Shown: in pieces, positions 7,645 through 15,622 of the stretch
How the letters are laid out: the number at the start of each line of letters is the position of its first letter
Position numbering within the stretch: the first letter of the stretch is position 1
Source of the DNA: Lentzea albidocapillata
GTDB taxonomy: Bacteria; Actinomycetota; Actinomycetes; Mycobacteriales; Pseudonocardiaceae
DNA: 64,000 bases
Direction: 5' to 3'
NCBI RefSeq assembly: GCF_000719115.1
Contig: NZ_JOEA01000003.1
Coordinates: forward strand, 1-64,000
Program-made: the position numbers and the translations under genes
Notes under the pieces: generated by a model
What the model was told of the DNA's origin: nothing
The model's input: the letters and a program-made list of their open reading frames with translations, nothing else
Database searches by the model: none

Positions 7645-8136
7645 CTAACCCGTGATCTGTCCTTCGCGCTGCTCGACTCGTTCCCACAGCCAGCCGAATC
7701 GGTCGATGCGCCACAGCTGCGCCACGATCGCCACAGTCGCCCCGAACACCGTCGGCCACAGCTCCAGGCGAACCAGGCCCCATGCCATGAAGCCGAAGCC
7801 CACGAGGCCGAGCGTCACCAGGACCCGGAGCACGGCGCGGTGATCTGGCGGCACCATCGTCTTGTGGCGCACCCAGGCACGCTCGCCGTAGATCCCGCGC
7901 GCCGCCCAGCTGCGTGGCTCGACGGGCGGGAACGCCGATGGGTTGATGAACAGCCACACGATCACGGCGGCGATCGGGAGCAGGCTCCACCAGCCGATCC
8001 AGGTGCGGCTCCAGATCGCCAGCAACATCACCGGGATCGCGGCGAAGCGCGTCCACACGCTCCACGGGTTCGCGTGTCGCCGCCACGCCTCGTCGTCCAT
8101 GCGAAAGGCCTGCGCGACCTTGTCCTCAAGTGCCAC
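7645..8136 (-). CDS. DUF6653-like membrane protein
   Basis: A 163-residue protein of unknown function. Start is GTG 8136 with GGGGAGG 5 nt upstream. Near the N-terminus is the signature MDDEAWRRHANPWSVWTRF, followed by four hydrophobic segments: FAAIPVMLLAIWSRTW, WSLLPIAAVIVWLFI, VLVTLGLVGFGFMAWGL and WPTVFGATVAIVAQLW. A conserved loop carries GERAWVRHKTMVP. I recognise this as the DUF6653 type, with no known activity. It is 17 bp downstream of the glycosyltransferase and so probably the third gene of the TetR-GT-DUF6653 operon. A job in the same stress or export response is only guilt by association. Confidence 0.7.
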   Translation of the reverse strand: MALEDKVAQAFRMDDEAWRRHANPWSVWTRFAAIPVMLLAIWSRTWIGWWSLLPIAAVIVWLFINPSAFPPVEPRSWAARGIYGERAWVRHKTMVPPDHRAVLRVLVTLGLVGFGFMAWGLVRLELWPTVFGATVAIVAQLWRIDRFGWLWERVEQREGQITG

Positions 8137-8153
8137 GACGTCCTCCCCAACTG

Positions 8154-9422
8154 TCAAATGATGTGTTCGAGTGCGTCGACTGCCGCGTCGGCGCCGTTCT
8201 CCGTGCGGATCTGCAGTCCGAGTTGCTCGGCGCGCTGACGCATCGCGGCGTCGCCGGTGGCGAGCCGCAGCGCTGCGGCGAGCTGATCCGCGGTGAGTTC
8301 CTTCTGCCGCAGGGGAGGCGGTGCGACGCCGACGGCGTGCATCCGGTTCGCCCAGTGCGGCTGGTCGGCGACGAACGGGCACACCACCTGCGGCCGGCCC
8401 GCGGCCAGTGCGGCCCCCGTAGTGCCGCCGCCTCCGTGGTGCACCACCGCACTGACGCGCGGGAGGAGCCAGTCGTGCGGCGCCTGGTCGATCACCAGCA
8501 CGTCGTCGGTGCCGGTGTCCGCGGCGATGCCGCCCCACCCGGTGGCCACCACTGCCCGGACACCGGCTTGCCGCACGGCGTCCGCGACGGTCGCTGCTGT
8601 TTTGCGGGAGTTCCGGCCCGCCATGCTGCCGAATCCGATGTAGACCGGGGCGGGGCCATCGTTGAGGAAACGCGTCAGGCGCTCCGGCGGGATCCACGAA
8701 GCGACGGCGGGCAGGTACCAGAATCCGGTGGTGTGCACCGATTCCGGCCAGTCGGAGGCGATCGGTGTGATGTGCCGGCTGAAGGCCTGCAGCACCAGCC
8801 GGTCGTTGCCGTCCGCGTCGTGCAACACGTCGTGGCTTCCCCGGCGGCGCGGCAACCCGAGCTCGGTCATGCGCCACTGGGTGGCGATACCGGCGTAGAC
8901 ACGCAACGTAGCCGCCACCGTCAGGTAAGTGGCGCGGTTGAGCGCGCGCGGCAGCCGCGACAGCGGGACCATCGGGCACGCGAACTCAGAGGTCGGCACC
9001 CAGCCGGGTTGCAGGGCGGCGAGCACGGCGGGTACGCCGAGCATCTCTGCCACGTGCTGAGCCGGAATCCCCGGCGTGTGCACGACGACGTCCGCGCGGG
9101 AGGCGCGCGCCGCGGCGCCGACGTCGTGCAGGACGTCCACCATCAGCGGCTTGATGCGCTGTGTGGTGCGCACTGCGGTGATCTTGCCGCGTACACCCCG
9201 GTACCCGCCCTCGATCGCCTCCTGGATCACGGGGTCGTTCATCAGTCTGTTCGGGCCTTCGCCCAGCGTCGCGAACTCGACGTCACGCTCCGCCGCTTCC
9301 TGCGCGTACGACTCCGGAGCGGCCAGCACCGCCTCGTGACCGCGCTTGCGCAATGCCACCGCGAGAGCGAGGAACGGTTGCACGTCACCACGGGTGCCGT
9401 GGGTGACCAGCAGGGCCCTCAT
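8154..9422 (-). CDS. GT1-family glycosyltransferase (macrolide/sterol-type MGT)
   Basis: A 422-residue UDP/NDP-sugar glycosyltransferase with GT-B fold. The N-terminal MRALLVTHGTRGDVQPFLAL is the acceptor-side start typical of this family. The donor-binding segment near residues 335-375 reads VHHGGGGTTGAALAAGRPQVV followed by PFVADQPHWANR, including the HHGGxGT signature. YIGFGSMAG precedes it. The nearest families are sterol 3-beta-glucosyltransferase-like, rhamnosyltransferase-like and macrolide-inactivating MGT enzymes. It starts in an ATGA overlap with the TetR gene, so that repressor probably controls it. A detoxifying or lipid-modifying role is inferred; the acceptor is unknown and there is no reason to tie it to the NRPS 17 kb away. 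Confidence 0.85.
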   Translation of the reverse strand: MRALLVTHGTRGDVQPFLALAVALRKRGHEAVLAAPESYAQEAAERDVEFATLGEGPNRLMNDPVIQEAIEGGYRGVRGKITAVRTTQRIKPLMVDVLHDVGAAARASRADVVVHTPGIPAQHVAEMLGVPAVLAALQPGWVPTSEFACPMVPLSRLPRALNRATYLTVAATLRVYAGIATQWRMTELGLPRRRGSHDVLHDADGNDRLVLQAFSRHITPIASDWPESVHTTGFWYLPAVASWIPPERLTRFLNDGPAPVYIGFGSMAGRNSRKTAATVADAVRQAGVRAVVATGWGGIAADTGTDDVLVIDQAPHDWLLPRVSAVVHHGGGGTTGAALAAGRPQVVCPFVADQPHWANRMHAVGVAPPPLRQKELTADQLAAALRLATGDAAMRQRAEQLGLQIRTENGADAAVDALEHII

Positions 9423-10054
9423 CGTGCGTCCACCTCGTTGAACGCCGTCAGCCACCGGTCGTCGGTGAACAGGCCGCCGGTGAGCATCTCCAGTCCGGCC
9501 CGCGCACCCCGCATCGCGGTGGCCGTCTCCGCCGGATCACCGCCCAGCAACCGCCCGACCTGGTCCCCGAGCACGAGCGGCGCCAGCAACCACGACACGT
9601 AGGTCACCGCCCGCGCGCGTGCGTCGGCCGTGGGACGGACCCAGCCCTCCGCTTCGCCTTGGGTGAGCCACTCCTGGGTGCGGTCCACGATCTCGGTGAA
9701 CAACGCGGACGCGCTGTCGGTGCCGTCCAGCAATGCCCGCGCCAGATAACGCCGCATCGGGGTGGCGGCCTGCAACACCTCGGCCAACGCGCCGATGTCG
9801 GCCGCACCTTCGATGTCGGCCGCACCTTCGATGTCGGCCCCACCTCCGCTGCGGATCGTGTCGAGCACGTGCTCGTCGCACGCCCGACGCAGCCCGTCCT
9901 TCGAGCCGAAGTGATGCACCACCAGCGCGGGTGACACCCCGGCGTCCGCGGCGACCGCCCGGACCGAGGTCCCGGCGATCCCGTCGGCGCCGAACCGCGC
10001 CAGAGCCGCATCGCGGATGCGAGCGCGGGCGGTCAAGTCAGAAACTGAACGCAT
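9419..10054 (-). CDS. TetR-family repressor of the glycosyltransferase operon
   Basis: A 211-residue regulator. A helix-turn-helix fills residues ~12-58 (RIRDAALARFGADG, TSVRAVAADAGVSPALVVHHFGSKDGL) and a helical ligand domain follows. I take the ATG at 10054 as start because a TTGACA-17 bp-AATGAT promoter ends 6 nt before it, giving a leaderless mRNA; the upstream GTG at 10072 would sit inside the promoter. Two operators overlap the promoter, so it should repress itself and the two genes behind it. An 18-bp unit repeated three times inserts ADIEGA-type repeats between helices near residue 75. Confidence 0.85.
   Translation of the reverse strand: MRSVSDLTARARIRDAALARFGADGIAGTSVRAVAADAGVSPALVVHHFGSKDGLRRACDEHVLDTIRSGGGADIEGAADIEGAADIGALAEVLQAATPMRRYLARALLDGTDSASALFTEIVDRTQEWLTQGEAEGWVRPTADARARAVTYVSWLLAPLVLGDQVGRLLGGDPAETATAMRGARAGLEMLTGGLFTDDRWLTAFNEVDAR
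9794..9847. repeat. Three tandem 18-bp units inside the TetR gene
   Basis: The unit GATGTCGGCCGCACCTTC occurs twice exactly and a third time with two changes. The length keeps the frame and encodes the repeated ADIEGA hexapeptide in the linker after the DNA-binding domain. Copy number could vary between strains by slippage. Confidence 0.8.
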
Positions 10055-10089
10055 GTTCAGATCATTGAACACCTGTTCAGTCGTGTCAA
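10045..10089 (-). promoter_or_regulatory. tetR promoter with two overlapping operators
   Basis: Reading the minus strand, TTGACA (10089-10084), a 17-nt spacer and AATGAT (10066-10061) form a near-consensus promoter. Two palindromes overlie it 20 bp apart: TTGAACACCTGTTCAG (10065-10080) in the spacer and CTGAACGCATGTTCAG (10045-10060) over the start site. Both have GAAC-N4-GTTC cores, as expected for a TetR dimer. Confidence 0.75.
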
Positions 10090-10122
10090 GTGTTCGGCGC
10101 CACGAGCGGGAAGGGCGAGTGG

Positions 10123-10797
10123 TCAGAGCGAGTCGGCGAACCGTTCGACGTCGGCGATCCGGCCGATCACCAGGATCACATCGCCGTACATCAGCACGGT
10201 GTTCGGAGTGGCGGGCTTGAAGACAGCGTTTTCACCGTCCACGTTGCTGCGCACCGCCGTCACGCTGACGTTGTACTGATCGGGAAGCTTGGTCTCGCCC
10301 AGCGGTACGCCGACGAGATCCCGCGGTGGCTCGGTCTTGATCATCGCGAAGTCCGAGTCGATCTCGATGTAGTCCAGCATGCGGCCGGCGACGAGGTGGG
10401 CCACCCGCTCACCCATCTCGTGCTCGGGCAGCACGACGAAACTGGCGCCGACGCGCTTCAGGATGCTCGCGTGCTGGTCGGTGACCGCCTTCGCCCAGAT
10501 GCGCTCGATGCCGAGGTCGACCAGGTTCGCGATGGTCAGGATGCTGGCCTCCATATCGGTGCCGATACCGACCACCGCCCGGTCGTAGTCGGCCACGCCG
10601 AGCTGGCGCAGGGCTTCGACATCAGTGGAGTCGGCGGTCACCACGTGGCTGAGCCGGCCGGACAGGCGCTGCACCACGTTCGGCCTGCTGTCGATGGCGA
10701 GCACATCGGTGCCGTGACTGGCCAGTTCCACCGCCAGCGCGGAGCCGAACCGGCCCAGCCCGATGACCACTACCTGTTCCTTGCCTGGGCTAGCCAA
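10123..10797 (-). CDS. trkA: TrkA/KtrA K+ channel regulatory subunit
   Basis: A 224-residue RCK protein: VVVIGLGRFGSALAVEL (GxGxxG) at the start, acidic AIDSRPN after strand 2, VVGIGTDMEASI, and an RCK_C domain from ~residue 138 (VGVPLGETKLPDQYNVSV) ending VLMYGDVILVIGR. It starts at TTG 10797, inside the last codons of trkH (8-nt overlap), with GGAGAGG upstream. The two are therefore translationally coupled and form one K+ uptake system: membrane channel plus cytosolic nucleotide-gated ring. It is a close relative of the orphan TrkA at 6685-7347. Confidence 0.9.
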   Translation of the reverse strand: MASPGKEQVVVIGLGRFGSALAVELASHGTDVLAIDSRPNVVQRLSGRLSHVVTADSTDVEALRQLGVADYDRAVVGIGTDMEASILTIANLVDLGIERIWAKAVTDQHASILKRVGASFVVLPEHEMGERVAHLVAGRMLDYIEIDSDFAMIKTEPPRDLVGVPLGETKLPDQYNVSVTAVRSNVDGENAVFKPATPNTVLMYGDVILVIGRIADVERFADSL

Positions 10798-12154
10798 CGA
10801 TCGTCCTCTCCTCCGGTAGCTCGTAGCGGCGTTCCCGTTCGCGCAACGCGAGCGCGGACGCCAGAGTCAGTGGCCCGATCCGGCCGATGAACATCAGCAC
10901 GGTGATCAGCACGTGCCCGGCCCTGGGCAGGTCGGCGGTGATCCCGGTGGACAGGCCGACCGTGCCGAACGCGGACACCACCTCGAACAGCACCTTGTCC
11001 AGCGGATGCGTGGTCATGCTGAGCAGTGCGAACGTCGACACCGCGATGGCACCGATGGCGAGCAGCACGATGGCCAGCGCCTGCCGGTGGTTGGTCTCCG
11101 GAACCCGTCGGCGTCCTACGTTGACCCGGTGTTCGCCCCGCATCTCGGCCCACATGACAAACGCCAGCAAGCCGAAGGTGGTGACCTTGATGCCACCCGC
11201 GGTACCGGCGCTGCCCCCGCCGATGAACATCAGGATGTCGGTGAAGAACCAGCTCTCGGTGGTCATCTTGCTCACGTCGATGGTGTTGAAACCCGCGGTG
11301 CGGGGGGACGCGGCGGCGAAGAAACCGGCCAGCAGTTTGGCGGAGCCGCTCAACGGGCCCAGGGTGCCGGGGTTGTCGTACTCGGCGACGGTGAGCACGA
11401 TCGTGCCGATCACCAGCAGCGACACCGTTGCGGTCACGGTGATCCGCGTCAGCACCGACCAATGCCGCGGCCGCCGCCATGAGCGGATGAGCTCGAACAC
11501 CACCGGGAAGCCGAGCCCGCCGACGATGAACGCCGCACAGATCGTCAACGAGATCCACGGATCGGCCACGTATCGCATCAGGCCGTCGGCGTGCAGCGAG
11601 AACCCGGCGTTGTTGAACGCCGAGATCGAGTGGAAGACTCCACTGTAGAGCGCCGCACCGAACGACTCGCGGTAGCCGATCATGAGGCGCGCGGTGAGAA
11701 CGGCGGCCACCACGACCTCGCTGACCAGGCTGAACAGCACCACGTTGCGGACCACCCGGCGCACGTCGCGCAACTGCAGCGTCTTGGTCTCGGCCTGGGC
11801 CATCAACTGGGCGCGCAGCCCCAGCTTCCGGTAGACGACCAGCGCGAACAGTGTGGCCAGGGTGAGGATGCCCAGGCCGCCGATCTGGATCAGCGCGAGA
11901 ATGACCACCTCGCCGAGCGTGGACCAGTGGCCACCGGTGTCGACCGTGATCAGGCCGGTCACGCACACCGCTGAGGTGGCGGTGAACAGCGCATCGACGA
12001 TGTGCGCCGGTTCTCCGGACTCGGTCATCACAGGCAGCGACAGCAACGCCGTACCGATGGCGATCACCGATCCGAAACCGGTCGCGATCACCTGGGTCGG
12101 ATGCTGGAACCGCTCCATCGGCCGCAGGCGACCGGCCCCCCGAACACCGAACAC
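10790..12154 (-). CDS. trkH: TrkH/KtrB-type potassium channel subunit
   Basis: A 454-residue membrane protein with four M1-P-M2 repeats. The four selectivity-filter segments are visible in order: SAVCVTGL (~60), SAFNNAGFS (~195), ASPRTAGFNT (~285) and SAFGTVGLSTG (~400). Each has the single conserved Gly of SKT-superfamily filters, and the GGGSAGTAGGIK gate loop lies in repeat 3. It mediates K+ (perhaps Na+-linked) uptake with TrkA encoded directly behind it. The start at GTG 12154 has GGGAG close by; ATG 12118 (MERFQHP) is an alternative. It diverges from the kdpD'-kdpE pair, and the shared promoter region carries direct repeats. Confidence 0.9.
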   Translation of the reverse strand: MFGVRGAGRLRPMERFQHPTQVIATGFGSVIAIGTALLSLPVMTESGEPAHIVDALFTATSAVCVTGLITVDTGGHWSTLGEVVILALIQIGGLGILTLATLFALVVYRKLGLRAQLMAQAETKTLQLRDVRRVVRNVVLFSLVSEVVVAAVLTARLMIGYRESFGAALYSGVFHSISAFNNAGFSLHADGLMRYVADPWISLTICAAFIVGGLGFPVVFELIRSWRRPRHWSVLTRITVTATVSLLVIGTIVLTVAEYDNPGTLGPLSGSAKLLAGFFAAASPRTAGFNTIDVSKMTTESWFFTDILMFIGGGSAGTAGGIKVTTFGLLAFVMWAEMRGEHRVNVGRRRVPETNHRQALAIVLLAIGAIAVSTFALLSMTTHPLDKVLFEVVSAFGTVGLSTGITADLPRAGHVLITVLMFIGRIGPLTLASALALRERERRYELPEERTIVG

Positions 12155-12225
12155 GTCACTCCCAGATCGACAAGCGTTCGCACACTCTAACGACCTCTTA
12201 ATGGCTTCAGCGAATGGATCGCATC

Positions 12226-12279
12226 AGCGTTAACAACGCGTAAGGAAACTGATCAGAGCCGTCAAGAAGTCATCAAGAA
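12226..12279. promoter_or_regulatory. Paired 11-bp direct repeats between trkH and kdpD'
   Basis: Plus strand 12258-12279 holds GCCGTCAAGAA and GTCATCAAGAA back to back; 12226-12247 holds a weaker pair, AGCGTTAACAA and CGCGTAAGGAA. The first pair matches the repeats before the kimA unit (GCCGTCAAGAT, CGCGTCAAGAC). This fits an OmpR-class site, plausibly KdpE, controlling trkHA and kdpDE divergently. Confidence 0.55.
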
Positions 12280-12355
12280 GCACCGGAAAACTGCAGCTCC
12301 TGCTACACGCTGGCACGTGATCGGCGCCTGGCGGCACAAGTCGGGACGTGGAGCA

Positions 12356-13234
12356 GTGGACGAAAAGAAGACCGCCGGCAAACGCGGCGAGCTGCGCGTC
12401 TATCTCGGCGCCGCTCCTGGTGTCGGCAAGACCTTCGCCATGCTCGGCGAAGCGCATCGGCGCCGGGAGCGAGGTATCGACGTGGTCGTCGGGTTTGTCG
12501 AGACGCACGGCCGGGCCAAGACAGCCGAGCTGCTCGACGGCTTGGAGATCGTGCCCCGCGGGCAGATCCACCACCACGGTGTCGACTTCACCGACCCGGA
12601 GCTCCGGCTGTCCACTGAGGACACGGCTGAGCTGATGGCCACCGTGGAGGAGTCCGCCGATCGGCTGACCGGCCTGGTCGGCAACCCCCTGGACTCCTCC
12701 CGCCTGGCTGCCGACGCCGTCACACCACAGTTGCGGCCAGTGGGCTACGACGAGGTCGTCGCCGCGGCGTTGTCCGGAATCGACGAGCGACGCCTGGTGT
12801 CGGTCGACGTGGACGAGCGGCTGCCACGGGTACTGGCCGACATCGGGTTGCTGGAACGCGTGGTGGCCAACGTGATCGACAACGCGCTGCGGCACGGCAG
12901 GCTACGTCCGCGCCGCCCGATCGATGTCGACGGGGACGGGCACGTCGCCGTCGACGAGCCCGAGATCGCGGTTCGCGCCAGCACCCACGGCGATCACGTT
13001 GAGCTGCGCGTGGCAGACCATGGACCGGGCCCGCACAAGAAGGTGCTGGACTCTGTGTTCACGCCGTTCCAGCGGCTCGGCGACTGCGACGCCACCACCG
13101 GTATCGGTCTGGGACCCAGCGTCGCGAAGGGCTTCGTCAAGGCCACGGGCGGCACGATCACCGCCGAGGACACCCCTGGCGGCGGCCTCACCATCGTCAT
13201 CTCGCTGCCCGTCCACGAGGAGTCCGCTGTATGA
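12356..13234 (+). CDS. kdpD: Internally deleted KdpD: N-terminal ATPase part joined to the histidine-kinase catalytic end
   Basis: A 292-residue in-frame protein where KdpD is normally ~840. Residues 1-~82 are the start of the KdpD domain with Walker A GAAPGVGKT (~18-26) and FVETHGRAKT. At ~83 (about base 12,605) it jumps to STEDTAELMATVEESADRL, the last helix after the H-box, then the HATPase domain with NVIDNALRHG (N-box), ADHGPG (G1) and GIGLGPSVAKGF (G2). Missing are the rest of the KdpD/USP part, all four membrane helices, the GAF region and the phospho-acceptor His. It overlaps kdpE by ATGA. It cannot phosphorylate itself in the usual way and may be a phosphatase, a decoy or a relic. 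Start GTG 12356 chosen; GTG 12317 is possible. Confidence 0.8.
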   Translation: MDEKKTAGKRGELRVYLGAAPGVGKTFAMLGEAHRRRERGIDVVVGFVETHGRAKTAELLDGLEIVPRGQIHHHGVDFTDPELRLSTEDTAELMATVEESADRLTGLVGNPLDSSRLAADAVTPQLRPVGYDEVVAAALSGIDERRLVSVDVDERLPRVLADIGLLERVVANVIDNALRHGRLRPRRPIDVDGDGHVAVDEPEIAVRASTHGDHVELRVADHGPGPHKKVLDSVFTPFQRLGDCDATTGIGLGPSVAKGFVKATGGTITAEDTPGGGLTIVISLPVHEESAV

Positions 13235-13908
13235 CCACCGTGCTCGTGGTCGACGACGAGCCGCAGATCGTCCGCGCCCTACGGATCAACCTTTCCGCAC
13301 GCGGTTACGACGTGCTCACCGCGCATGACGGCAAGACCGCGCTGGAGGTCGCCGCCGACGGCAAACCCGACATCGTGGTGCTCGATCTAGGCCTGCCGGA
13401 CATCGACGGCGCGGAGGTGATCGCCGGCCTGCGCGGCTGGACGTCAGTGCCGATCCTCGTGCTCTCCGCGCGCACCGAGTCCGCCCGCAAGGTCGAGGCG
13501 CTCGACGCCGGCGCGGATGACTACGTCACGAAGCCGTTCGGCATGGACGAGCTGCTCGCCAGATTGCGCGCGGCGGTGCGCCGGTCCACCACACTGTCCG
13601 TCGAGGAGCCGATCGTGAGGACGGCGACGTTCACCGTCGACCTTGCAGCGAAGAAGGTGCACCGAGACGGCGCCGAGGTGCACCTGACGCCAACGGAGTG
13701 GGGCCTGCTGGAGATTCTCGCCCGCAACTCCGGCCGGCTGGTCTCGCAGAAGCAGTTGCTGCAGGAGGTGTGGGGACCGTCGCACGTCAGGGAGGCCCAC
13801 TACCTGCGGGTGTACCTGGCCGGCCTGCGCCGCAAGCTCGAACTGGACCAGTCGCGACCCCGGCACCTGATCACCGAGCCCGGCATGGGCTACCGCCTGG
13901 AGCCCTGA
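13231..13908 (+). CDS. kdpE: KdpE-type OmpR-family response regulator
   Basis: An intact 225-residue regulator. The receiver domain has the acid pair DD (8-9), phospho-acceptor D52 in VVLDLGLPD, S79 and K101 (YVTKPF). The winged-helix DNA-binding domain (~130-225) ends RKLELDQSRPRHLITEPGMGYRLEP, typical of KdpE. In intact systems KdpE switches on kdpFABC under K+ limitation; that operon is not in the window. It starts inside the kdpD' stop. Because its partner lacks the H-box, phosphate must come from elsewhere or it works unphosphorylated. Nearby 11-bp repeats before trkHA and kimA are candidate targets. Confidence 0.9.
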   Translation: MTTVLVVDDEPQIVRALRINLSARGYDVLTAHDGKTALEVAADGKPDIVVLDLGLPDIDGAEVIAGLRGWTSVPILVLSARTESARKVEALDAGADDYVTKPFGMDELLARLRAAVRRSTTLSVEEPIVRTATFTVDLAAKKVHRDGAEVHLTPTEWGLLEILARNSGRLVSQKQLLQEVWGPSHVREAHYLRVYLAGLRRKLELDQSRPRHLITEPGMGYRLEP

Positions 13909-14245
13909 CGAGGCCGCGGGAGGAATCTCCGCTTCACCGTTCGAAGAGCGCATTGTCGCGGGGCTGCTTGCCTTCGGTCAGGCCGTCGTGGTGTTGAACA
14001 CCGCCGCGAAGATCTGTGAACCACTACTCGGCAGATGTTGCCTGACGCACCACTGATTAGTTGGGCGGGCACCGGCTGTACCCCGCCTGAGACAGTCGGC
14101 AAGCGTGATCAGGGTCGGGCCCGCGAAGCTCGTGCTGCAGGACCGCACCGCGCTCGTCTCACCGCTCGACATGTCGGGTGGAGCGACTTTCGGGTGACCC
14201 ACATGGGCCACTTGGCGGCAGGCAGCCACTGTCGCACCCGCCCTC
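13909..14245. other. Gap of ~340 bp without a supported gene
   Basis: Only short overlapping frames are present in all six readings, none resembling a known protein. I see no clear hairpin after kdpE. The right end carries the promoter of the next gene. Confidence 0.4.
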
Positions 14246-14258
14246 TAGGATCCCGACG
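14246..14258 (+). promoter_or_regulatory. -10 element of a leaderless promoter
   Basis: TAGGAT (14246-14251) lies exactly 7 nt before the GTG at 14259, the same sequence and spacing as at 794-807. It supports GTG 14259 as a leaderless start rather than the upstream ATG at 14178. No -35 is evident. Confidence 0.45.
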
Positions 14259-15218
14259 GTGTTCTTCGTGTACCGGTCCCACTACAAGGGCCCCCTGAGC
14301 AAGCTGGTCCGTCGCCTGCCCGACGACTCGGTGCTGGCTTGGTTCCAACGCAACTGGCGGGACCCGGACCCAGGCACGGTAGTGGAGCGCGAACTCGGTG
14401 CGGACGTCTACGGCCTACACACCATCTTCGACGCCGCCTTGCGACACGACTTGCCCGTACCGGCATCCACGGACGAGCTGCGTGCGGTGCTGCACGAGCA
14501 CCTCTACGTCGAAGGCGGCGAGGACCACGTCCGGCTCGACGACCACTCGCTACGCGTGCGAACGGACGACGACGAGGTCGAACTGGCCTACTTCTTCTTC
14601 GACGACACCGTGATCGCCGAATCTACTGATCGACTCACCTACCTGCTGCACGAGGAGTGGCCCCTCCCGGACACCGCAGGCACGGCGACCCACTTCACGC
14701 CGTCCGTGTCCGTGGTCCGCGCCGGCCCACCAGGAACAGACGGCACGTCGACGTACGCCGTGCTTCTGACGTTCTACGACGGTGAGTCACTCGCCATCAC
14801 GACACCATGGGAGTTCGCCGGCGTCGCACTGAACAACCTGCCCGCTTACCTGCGCGCGGTCGAACCGACCCCGGACTGGGACCCGGAACTGCTGGTGCTC
14901 AGGGAACTGACCGAACCCGGCGACACCACCGTCGGCCCCGCTCTGGACCGATGCAACCGCTGGCCGGGGTTCAACCTCAACGAGAACCCATGGCCAGGGC
15001 CACCTCGCGACGACGCGCTGACCGACGGCCGCGACCCGAACCTGTCCGAGCTGCACGTCGCCGACCACCTCGCCCAGCTGGCGATCCACATCGACGACAC
15101 GTTCGGCTATCAGCAGTGGTACCTGTTCGACAGCACCTGGGCCGCAACACATCCGGACCTCGCCCGGTCCCTGCTGCGCTACGCCGGACACTGGGACCCG
15201 TTGGAGCGAACGGACTGA
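14259..15218 (+). CDS. Conserved hypothetical protein, acidic and soluble
   Basis: A 319-residue protein I cannot assign to a characterised family. It begins VFFVYRSHYKGPLSKLVRRLP with DDSVLAWFQRNW, a start I associate with uncharacterised actinomycete proteins. It is acidic and soluble, with runs such as RTDDDEVELAYFFFDD and a C-terminal DTFGYQQWYLFDSTWAATHP. No signal peptide, membrane helix or catalytic motif is visible. Codon use is normal for the window. It stands alone between the kdpE region and transposase relics, so context gives no hint. Confidence 0.65.
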   Translation: MFFVYRSHYKGPLSKLVRRLPDDSVLAWFQRNWRDPDPGTVVERELGADVYGLHTIFDAALRHDLPVPASTDELRAVLHEHLYVEGGEDHVRLDDHSLRVRTDDDEVELAYFFFDDTVIAESTDRLTYLLHEEWPLPDTAGTATHFTPSVSVVRAGPPGTDGTSTYAVLLTFYDGESLAITTPWEFAGVALNNLPAYLRAVEPTPDWDPELLVLRELTEPGDTTVGPALDRCNRWPGFNLNENPWPGPPRDDALTDGRDPNLSELHVADHLAQLAIHIDDTFGYQQWYLFDSTWAATHPDLARSLLRYAGHWDPLERTD

Positions 15219-15316
15219 TCCGGACGTGCCCTCGTGCCGAGCGCGGCCGACATCACCCCCGCGACCTCGCAGCTGCCGCGTGTGCAGAGCGCGATGTCGG
15301 AGGTGCGGCGTCGGCC

Positions 15317-15435
15317 TGAGCGCGGCAGATTGAGCTCGCGGTCGATCAGCTTGTGCCCGGCCGTGGTGGTGTAGGTCAGGACACTCCGACCTGGGCGTTC
15401 TCGATCCGTCTGGCGGTGCCGGTGCGCCCCGGCCG
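15317..15435 (-). pseudogene. Fragment of an IS701-type DDE transposase
   Basis: Minus-strand reading gives RTGTARRIENAQVGV in one frame, then after a frame change VLTYTTTAGHKLIDRELNLPRS. This is the RIENxQVGVFLAYxSxxGxxLIDRxLYLPxSW block of IS701-family transposases, which surrounds a catalytic Asp. About 40 residues remain and no ends are visible. It abuts an IS21 fragment on the other strand. Confidence 0.6.
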
Positions 15436-15451
15436 AGCAGTCCCTTCTTGA

Positions 15452-15599
15452 CGTCACCCGCTGTTCCAAGTGATCAACCAGCGCTATCTGAAATCCAGCA
15501 CGATTCTGACCACGAACGTCGGCATCGCTGACTGGGCAACAGCTTTCGGTAATGCCACCGTCGCCGCCGCGATGCTCGACCGGCTCTTCTGGTCGCATG
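15452..15599 (+). pseudogene. istB: C-terminal fragment of IstB (IS21 ATP-binding helper)
   Basis: Right after an in-frame stop the plus strand reads RHPLFQVINQRYLKSST then ILTTNVGIADWATAFG then NATVAAAMLDRLFWSH. This matches the conserved end of IstB, the IS21 transposition helper ATPase (sensor/arginine-finger part). Similarity stops at about 15599, short of the usual C-terminus. The ATPase core and transposase IstA are absent. Confidence 0.75.
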
Positions 15600-15622
15600 T
15601 TCGGAGTGCGGAGCGCCGGAGT

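Noticed and set aside
6391..8238. 615-codon plus-strand frame over trkA and DUF6653
   Set aside because: Antisense shadow; crosses three recognised minus-strand features and has no family resemblance.
8154..9422. Glycosyltransferase as a tailoring enzyme of the peptide (as in mannopeptimycin)
   Set aside because: It has its own TetR promoter-operator unit and lies 17 kb from the NRPS operon beyond unrelated genes, so no link is supported.
9794..9847. Tandem 18-bp units as a CRISPR or mobile-element signature
   Set aside because: Head-to-tail without spacers, in frame inside an intact TetR gene; it is a coding minisatellite.
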